64,000 bases of DNA from Basidiobolus meristosporus CBS 931.73 (taxonomy: Eukaryota > Basidiobolomycota > Basidiobolomycetes > Basidiobolales > Basidiobolaceae), in NCBI GenBank assembly GCA_002104905.1, contig MCFE01000444.1, positions 1 through 64,000 on the forward strand. The letters are read 5' to 3'. The position numbers and the translations under genes are program-made. Of this stretch, positions 57,748 to 64,000 are shown in pieces. Within the stretch, counting starts at the first letter, position 1; each line of letters opens with the position of its first letter. Below the pieces are notes generated by a model. It saw only the letters and a list, made by a program, of their open reading frames with translations, was not told the origin of the DNA and did no database searches.

Positions 57748-58079
57748 TGTTGTAAAAACTCGTATTTCCACCTAAATATTCACCTAATTTAGTCCCTTAG
57801 ATCATCACCTTCAAATCCTAGAGAATACTGACCAAATTCCTTGTCGGGATTTACTTAGAATATTTACCCAGAACATGAAAATTAGATAAGTTGTCCAAAT
57901 AGCCCCAAACTTTGCACACATGTTCTTGGGACCTTCCTTAACCTATTCTACGTGTTTTTTGTGCCAAGACCATGTAAAAGTATAAAGACTACTTTTACAT
58001 TCAATAAATCATTAAGTGAAAACCACATAATCTACTTGTCCTCCCAATCACTTCCAATATCTCCAAGACTCTTACAACA
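57748..58079 (+). repeat. 3' LTR of copia L
   Basis: 332 bp. Differs from the 5' LTR by an 18-bp deletion near 57862 and scattered substitutions, so the insertion is older than that of young K. Confidence 0.9.
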
Positions 58080-58319
58080 ATCTTAGCATAAAAAACATGT
58101 AGAGTAGGCTTAGGAGGGTCCCAAGACCATGCGTGCAAGGTTTGGGGCTGTTTGAACAACTTTGAGAATTTTCGTGCTCTGGGTATCTGATATTTTGGTG
58201 AAAATAATCCAAGTAAATCCCGACAAGGAATTTGGTCAGTATTCACTAAGATTTGTAGGTAACGATCTAAGTGACTAGGTTAGGTGAAAATTTAGGTGGA
58301 ATTCGGAATTTTTACATTA

Positions 58320-59480
58320 ATGTTAAGAACTATTATATCCGATTTTACTGATCACGTCACTCACCTTCTATCTCTGGGAGGGTAATGGATTGGGGCCAGA
58401 CCTTGGTATTGGAACGGGATTTAGGTTACGCTTTATGGGATGAGTGCCAAGCATTTGTTGGATGGTACCTAATTACCCACATATCGCAACTCTCCACTTG
58501 GCCAATCGATTTGCCGCCATGTGCAACCTTTTGAATACTCCCGAATTATGCAAACGCAGAGGACATATCGTTTCGAAGTCGACTGAGCATTTCCTAGCAC
58601 TTCACACATGTTCCCTGGCCTTCTTCAACACGCAAGCGCCGAAAGTATTGGCACCGCATTTCTACTCGATAGATCCACAAATGAATGCCGCTCTATTCTT
58701 TCCCAAGCATGTCGGAATCCTCTCCAGATCTCAGACATAGTTTGCAAGATATCCAACTGTACACCTACGCCATATACATCGTAAACAGTCACCAATGGGT
58801 TTGGATATATATTTTGGATGACTGTGGAGGGTGGTTCTCGGGTAGAGTGAAAGATGAGGGGTTCAAGGCGAGTTTAACCGGAACATCCAGTTCGGGCTAT
58901 GTAGAACGTTCGCCTACATGTTGAGACAAAGAGTTCATTGAATTATCACCACCATGCTAGTACCTTGCACGAACTCTCCATCCCAATGAGTAAGCACAAT
59001 ACTTGAATAAAGCCCAAGCGTTTTTCCAATGGCGGTCAACTACTGATGGACTCTTGGTCGGCATTGAAGAAAGATATCTACCAAGCAAGATAGAGATTGT
59101 TTGGCTCCTTCAATCCGGTATACCTTAGTCCAGACGCCTGGCATCGATGTTGACAAGGCCACGATTGAGGAGCATTATGGGTATGCTACTCGAGTGGTTG
59201 GAATGCTGCTTAATGAGTGTTGATCAGGCTACAGGGTTGGGGAATTAATGGGTCGCCAGTATTATGGGATATCTCCAGCCAACCATCGCCCACTGGGACC
59301 ATATTCCAAAACCCAATCCGAAAATCACAGTTTGTTCGAGGGTCATGGGATGGGTCGAACCATGTATAGTAATGCGAACATTTCTAGCGAACCCTGCCTC
59401 CATGGTGTTGCATCATGACTTCCTAAACCAGTTCACGACACGATCGCGTGAAACCGGCTGCTTATCTTCACAATAAGAAA
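58320..59480 (+). other. Host sequence with possible hypothetical or decayed gene
   Basis: GC rises sharply here. The longest frame, 58444-58740 (98 codons), has no recognised domain; 58685-58924 and 59264-59476 are in other frames and could be exons of a short gene, but I could not build a spliced model with supporting similarity. It may be a host gene truncated by the transposon block. Confidence 0.3.
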
Positions 59481-61238
59481 TCCGGCCATGGTAAATTTCC
59501 CTTCAGACTAAGCCAAATCACCATATCGCATGGTTGTACTGATGATAACCGAAATCCAGCTCCCCTAGCGCCAGAGGGATCCCGCCTTGGCACGAGTTTC
59601 CGATTACCTACATGTTAGCCATATTCTTCCCTGCCCCCACACCCGTCTAAACAACGCGTCGGAGCAGCCAGCCAGCTCCCTGACTTCTGTCCGATCGACT
59701 TGCCCGATTAACCCCCCAACTGGCAATCAGAGAACATGAGGTCCAAGTCACTGGCTTCTAATTGCTCGTCCACACTTGATGACCTGCTCTATAACGGTGC
59801 CAACGTTTTTCTCCACACAATGGCACCAGCCAAGTTTCACTGATGATAGCCAATCTGATCCACGCACTATTGGATCCCACAGGGCGTATCCAGAGTCTCC
59901 TGAAGATCAGGTCATGAGAACAACCGCAACTTTGGATTGCAACCGGATTCCCGCTACAGCGTCGGAATCGTCATGGATCCCGCTTCCCTGCATAACAGAA
60001 TGAGATTCGTTACTTGGTTTTTCATGTGATTAAGCTAATGGATCAGGATTCCAAGAGCGTCTGCTAATTGGGACTGGGATTCGTCCGCCTTGCCATATTC
60101 GGTAGGCGCAATCGATGACCAGCACAACACGTGAGTCCCGCCCTCAAATGGTCGCATTCGACAACAATGCCCTAATTGATATCGATCGGCTGCTGGCAGG
60201 AGTGTTCGATAACAGGCTATTCCTAAATAAGCTTATCAACAGAATTAGGGTTAGGGAGTCGTGATTCTGGCGACCCCGTCCAGCTGGCCATCGGTCCCGG
60301 CGGGTGTGAAACAGATGGAATTCAGGAACCTTAATCGATGGGATCAGTACGGAGACGGATTGCTCAATCATTTCCTCCCTCGTTAGTGGTACTCTAATGA
60401 TGATGATGAGAGTTCGAGGAATCGGTTATCACCGGATCTCTATGCACATTGGCTTATCTTCGCGTACGTTGATAAGTACACATGATTCAATGAATGCGAA
60501 GCTACCTGAGCATGCGAGAGACTCCCTTCACTTTACCAGGAGGCTTGTTGGATAGGGCTCGCACCCCAGACAGGCCGCTTATTCTTACCTTCTATATGGC
60601 ACAGGGACTGGTACTGGCCTTGGCCGTCCAACGACGGAACCTCTGCTGTGAAGATGGTGGTTCGGTCAAATGAGCCGGTGTCCACGGGGGTATGGAAAGG
60701 ACCGGACCAACCTTGAAATATCTCGCTGTACGTATGGTTTCGCAATCATGGTGACCTAATCGAACAGCTTGTGGTTGATGGTTAGTGACCAGGATCCGGA
60801 TCACGTGCGAGGAGCCTTCAGTCAGCTTCGGAGAGCTGACCACATCGCAGGCTCAGAATCGGAAAAAACAGTCGCTTCCATGTTCCCGTTATCTGAAAGT
60901 CCGTTCCCTATCAGCGTTGAAACTCTACCCTTATTCGGCGAGGGTTTTCACGAACAGTCACACGAATTAAGCGACGGATACTTCACCTGGGCTGAATCGC
61001 GAGTCACATGAGGTCTCATCAGGGTAACGCTCCTCAATGAAGCCTACCAAATCCCGATCTACGCTGTCGCCTTAATCTCCTAACTTTCGGAACCCTTCTG
61101 GAGATAAGGTTTTGAGGTTCACAAGGACAATTCCCCCTCGTCTCCGTAGATAATCGTACGAATCTCTATTGGCCCACGCAGTTATGTTACGGGGACGACC
61201 GCATATCCCATGCGGCGTTGTAGCCGTGGATGCCTACT
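59481..61238. promoter_or_regulatory. Upstream region of the ammonium transporter with scattered GATA-type motifs
   Basis: GATAA or its complement occurs at 60208-60212, 60232-60237 (CTTATC), 60426-60430, 60453-60458 (CTTATC), 60471-60476 (GATAAG), 60889-60893 and 61103-61108 (GATAAG). In fungi, GATA factors of the AreA/Nit2/Gln3 type switch on ammonium transporters when nitrogen is scarce. The motif is short and some copies arise by chance. No coding exon recognised. Confidence 0.45.
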
Positions 61239-61245
61239 TATAAAA
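61239..61245 (+). promoter_or_regulatory. TATA box of the ammonium transporter gene
   Basis: TATAAAA 61 bp before the start codon, followed by a C/A-rich leader with CATCA repeats, a usual layout for a highly regulated fungal gene. Confidence 0.7.
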
Positions 61246-61305
61246 TCCCCCAAGAGGACAGGGCACAGCAATCAATAACATCATCGCATTCATTCACTGC
61301 ATCAA

Positions 61306-62682
61306 ATGAGCGCCCCTTCTGAGCCCATTCCTACATATTCCTCAGGAGACATCGCTTGGGTCATGGTCTCCACTAGTCTTATCTTTCTTATGATCCCGGG
61401 GGTGGGGTATTTTTACAGTGGACTGGCGCGCTCCAAAAATGCGCTTTCCCTGATCATGTTGAGCTGCTTGTCGGTGGCAGTGGTGGTGGTTCAATGGTTC
61501 ATCTGGGGATACTCCCTTTGCTTTGGGAAAAGCGGCAACCCGTTCATCGGAAACCTGGACCACGCCTTTCTTAGAGATGTCATGGATGGGCCAAGCATCG
61601 GCAGCCCCAAAATCCCTGATCTCGCCTTCATGATTTACCAGTGTATGTTTGCAGCCATCGCCCCTGCTCTAGCCGTCGGGGCCTCAGCTGAGCGGGCTCG
61701 TATTCTGCCCACCATAGTGTTCATCTTCATCTGGTCAACCCTTGTCTACGATCCCATAGTATACTGGACTTGGTCACCTGATGGTTGGTTGATGAAGTTG
61801 GGCAACCTCGATTTCGCGGGTGGGACCCCCATCGAAATCTGTTCCGGGGTTGCTGCCCTGGCGTACGCGGTCAAAGTTGGCAAAAGACAAGGACACGGCA
61901 CCGACGAATTCAAAGCTCACAACATGTCCAACGTTGTCCTGGGCACCGCTTTTCTTTGGTTTGGGTGGTTTGGCTTCAACGGTGGATCCGCTCTTACCGG
62001 ATCCATGAGGGCCGTCATGGCCATTGTAGTGACCAACATCTCAGCCTCGGCCGGAGCATTGTCATGGGTGATCATCGACTACTTTCGTACTGGACGCAAA
62101 TTTTCGGCCTTCGCATTCTGCTCTGGTGCGGTTGCTGGGCTGGTTGCCATCACACCCGCCTCAGGATTTGTGGGGCCAGCTCCCGCATTGTTGATTGGAG
62201 TGTGCGCCGGCACCGCCTGTAACTACGCCCGGCACCTGAACCACCTGTTCAATTTCGATGACGCCTTGGATGTGTTTGCCGTCCACGCTGTCGGAGGCAT
62301 TCTTGGCAACATCCTCACCGGAATCTTTGCCGAGCAGAGAATTGCCGCCTTGGATGGAACGGTTATTGCCGGCGGGTGGTTGAACGGCCACTTCATTCAG
62401 GTTGCCTACCAACTCGCCGCTAGTGCAGCAGGGTTTGCCTGGACATTCGTTGTCACCTACATCATTCTGTGGGTGATGGACAGGATCCCTGGATTGAGTC
62501 TTCGCACCGACGCTGAGAGTGAAAGACTCGGCCTGGATCTCACGGAGTTGGGGGAATCCGCGTACCATCACGTAGAATGCACCATAGCCAGCAATAACCC
62601 CAGTAAGGCCACGGTCACCGAGATCACCGTAGACTCCATCAACAGAGAAAAAGAAACCAACCTGCATTGGAACGCGTCGTAA
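61306..62682 (+). CDS. MEP: Ammonium transporter, Mep1/Mep3 type (Amt/Mep/Rh family)
   Basis: Intronless, 458 codons; typical fungal Mep proteins are 450-500. It is a plasma-membrane channel-like transporter importing ammonium. Eleven hydrophobic segments run from about residue 16 to 391. Family marks: GVGYFYSGLARSKNAL (32-47), the Amt signature DFAGGTPIEICSG (169-181), FGWFGFNGGS (219-228) and the pore His in FAVHAVGG (324-331). The first pore His of the twin-His pair is Glu177, as in yeast Mep1/Mep3 and unlike Mep2; the second is His327. The C-terminal tail (GLSLRTDAESERLGLDLTEL) is the regulatory region that couples subunits. ATG 61306 is chosen because it follows a TATA box and gives the usual short N-terminus. 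An AATAAA lies at 62858-62863. Confidence 0.96.
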   Translation: MSAPSEPIPTYSSGDIAWVMVSTSLIFLMIPGVGYFYSGLARSKNALSLIMLSCLSVAVVVVQWFIWGYSLCFGKSGNPFIGNLDHAFLRDVMDGPSIGSPKIPDLAFMIYQCMFAAIAPALAVGASAERARILPTIVFIFIWSTLVYDPIVYWTWSPDGWLMKLGNLDFAGGTPIEICSGVAALAYAVKVGKRQGHGTDEFKAHNMSNVVLGTAFLWFGWFGFNGGSALTGSMRAVMAIVVTNISASAGALSWVIIDYFRTGRKFSAFAFCSGAVAGLVAITPASGFVGPAPALLIGVCAGTACNYARHLNHLFNFDDALDVFAVHAVGGILGNILTGIFAEQRIAALDGTVIAGGWLNGHFIQVAYQLAASAAGFAWTFVVTYIILWVMDRIPGLSLRTDAESERLGLDLTELGESAYHHVECTIASNNPSKATVTEITVDSINREKETNLHWNAS

Positions 62683-64000
62683 TTCAGCATCTCTAGAGCC
62701 ATCCTCCACCTGTATATCCGCCCAGCTTCCTGCAAAACAATCTCTCTGGCAATGGGCCACCCTTCCTTGATCCATTTTCCATACTTGGTAAATGGATGAT
62801 TTACATATCACCTGTACCATACCCAATCATGCGAGCTAGTCCTATCTTAATCGATTCAATAAACAATGTTCCAATGATACATCCCGAGTTCACCCGCGCA
62901 CCATGAGCAACGATTTCGCGGCTGCCCAGCCTTATCGCCTCACATGTTCCAATCAACGTCACACACCATTGTAGCGGTTGTTTCACTCCCGTCAATCATG
63001 CCAAATCGCCGTATATAGAGCATAGATTAAATGCGAACCAGGTTTATTTTGGCTCAATCAGGCTGATTCTATTGTTCAAGCCGATGGAAACCTGTTATCC
63101 CCCGCTATTGGCAGGATCCAGCAACCAGCCGAGAGTATGTCATATGATGGAATGGCATGGATGGGACCATCGGTAAAGTCACATTTGCCTATGCTGATGG
63201 ATTTATGCGGATCTCTCGAGCACCATCCATGCGGCGTCCAACATGTGCCCTTTCGGAGGACTTAGGGATCCGTTCACTGATGGAAGGCCAATTCCATTCT
63301 GGAATCGCGGGAGCGTTAGGAACGGTGTCCGTGGTGAAATCAGCTGTTGCCGCGCTATCTAGGTAAACATCGGGCATCATTGCCACGAAATCTCGAAAAG
63401 ACCATCGTACTCCTGACCACTCTGCGCTCACTCTACCCATGGGTTGAAGTCCGGGGGATGGCCATTGTTATCACCAGTATCAGCGGCATCCGTAGATAAT
63501 GAATCATCGACCTGGTGCCTAATCATCGGCTGGCAGGGCAGATATTTGTTAGAACTCAAACTGCCCCAACTCTATTGGACCGACTAAACTATGGAGAATC
63601 CTGGAAGTGAATGGACGCAGGAATCCATCATATTCCCTGCTGGGTGGGCGACTTCGAGCTTGAGCAATAGGGGGCGGTCGAACCTCATAGCAAACTAATA
63701 ACCAACCCGAACAGGAATTGTGTAATCGGGTAGAAGCAAGCTACCGATGGTTCATGGCTCCGTTGGCGGTGTTGGGCCAAAACGCTCAAGGGCGTTCTTT
63801 CGAATCCGGAAATGGTTCAGATCCACCTCCCCTCCCTTCATATTTCATCGGGATCTGGCTGCTATCTTTAACAGGATTCTAAAAGTATGTACGCAGCACG
63901 TCGCTGTACGTCTGTTGGATTCCATCTGAATGCTCAAATGTACTAGTACGACCTTAACTTGTGTCTATATCGCCTCACAGCACATGTTTCTCCCTGTAAA
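62683..64000. other. Intergenic, 3' flank of the ammonium transporter
   Basis: AATAAA at 62858-62863 is a likely poly(A) signal. Short frames such as 63157-63366 and 63747-63929 show no domain, and no tRNA or repeat is recognised. Confidence 0.6.

Larger units (their letters stand above)
54037..58079 (+). mobile_element. Copia L element with both LTRs and target duplication, protease- and RT-deleted
   Basis: 5' LTR 54037-54386 (350 bp), primer-binding site GGCTATGAACCCC, gag, knuckle, pre-integrase, integrase, partial RT, RNase H, polypurine GAGTGGGAG, 3' LTR 57748-58079 (332 bp, one 18-bp deletion). ATCTT flanks both ends (54032-54036, 58080-58084). Missing: the protease active-site segment (near 55190) and the RT core with its catalytic motif, replaced by about 143 bp of unrelated GC-richer sequence (56938-57080). 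Several frameshifts. Inserted in the LTR of an older L copy. Confidence 0.9.
53000..58319 (-). mobile_element. Old copia L copy, 5' LTR and gag, split by a younger L element
   Basis: LTR halves 53923-54036 and about 58080-58319 join across the inserted element. Primer-binding site GGTTATGAGCTCC (53910-53922, minus strand). Gag extends leftward (EKLDGSNYQVWKVKM near 53830; zinc-knuckle remnants to about 53090). The protease-pol part is lost. The right end of the LTR marks the edge of the transposon block. Confidence 0.8.

Noticed and set aside
58444..58924. Two overlapping frames considered as a secreted or enzymatic gene
   Set aside because: No signal peptide, catalytic motif or consistent exon structure; kept only as a low-confidence hypothetical region.
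60769..61011. 80-codon frame upstream of the ammonium transporter
   Set aside because: No similarity recognised, overlaps frames in other phases, and lies in a likely regulatory region.
63157..63440. Overlapping 69- and 83-codon frames on opposite strands
   Set aside because: No domain and no supporting splice sites; consistent with chance in moderately GC-rich DNA.

Overview
The window is fungal nuclear DNA. Host genes have short GT-AG introns (mostly about 55-65 nt), moderate to high GC and conserved eukaryotic products, and they sit on both sides of about 47 kb of AT-rich, decayed LTR retrotransposons. A Ki-67-like protein, a Gemin2 and a CASTOR-like ACT protein together suggest a filamentous or early-diverging (zygomycete-type) fungus; this placement is inference, since no rRNA or other marker gene is present.

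Left host block (1-9263). On the minus strand, 1-5360 is a large three-exon gene, open at the window edge, with an N-terminal FHA domain and two copies of the Ki-67/Repo-Man PP1-binding motif. Next to it on the same strand, 5828-6917 is a complete five-exon Gemin2/SIP1 gene. Divergent from it, 7562-9263 is a complete seven-exon gene for an ACT-domain protein of the CASTOR family. The last two are broken up by introns, so exons were assembled by eye from splice sites, reading frame and family similarity. 9264-11429 shows no recognisable gene.

Transposon block (about 11430-58319). Two copia families are named K and L here. Both prime from a site complementary to the anticodon arm of initiator Met tRNA. 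One Ty3/Gypsy family is named G, with a site for the 3' end of the same tRNA; a second, older Gypsy is named N. Further repeats are named M, R, S and X. The elements are nested. An old K copy (27921 to about 38770) was split twice: by M (30781-33664, target duplication ATTTC) and by a young K element (34238-38364, TTTCC). A G element lies between pieces of an L-type copia. An L element (54037-58079, ATCTT) sits inside the LTR of an older L. Two solo LTRs keep target duplications. The two best-preserved elements are both deletion derivatives: young K lacks most of integrase, and L lacks the protease site and the RT core, yet both were inserted, so other copies presumably supplied the missing enzymes.

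Right host block (58320-64000). After a largely non-coding stretch with a loose cluster of GATA-type motifs, an intronless ammonium transporter of the fungal Mep1/Mep3 type (Glu in place of the first pore His) lies at 61306-62682 with a TATA box. The remainder appears non-coding.

The best candidates for something new are the Ki-67-like gene with its duplicated PP1 motif and a four-copy internal motif of unknown function, the CASTOR-like protein that has lost the arginine-contacting Asp, and repeat families S and M, which I cannot assign to a known class.
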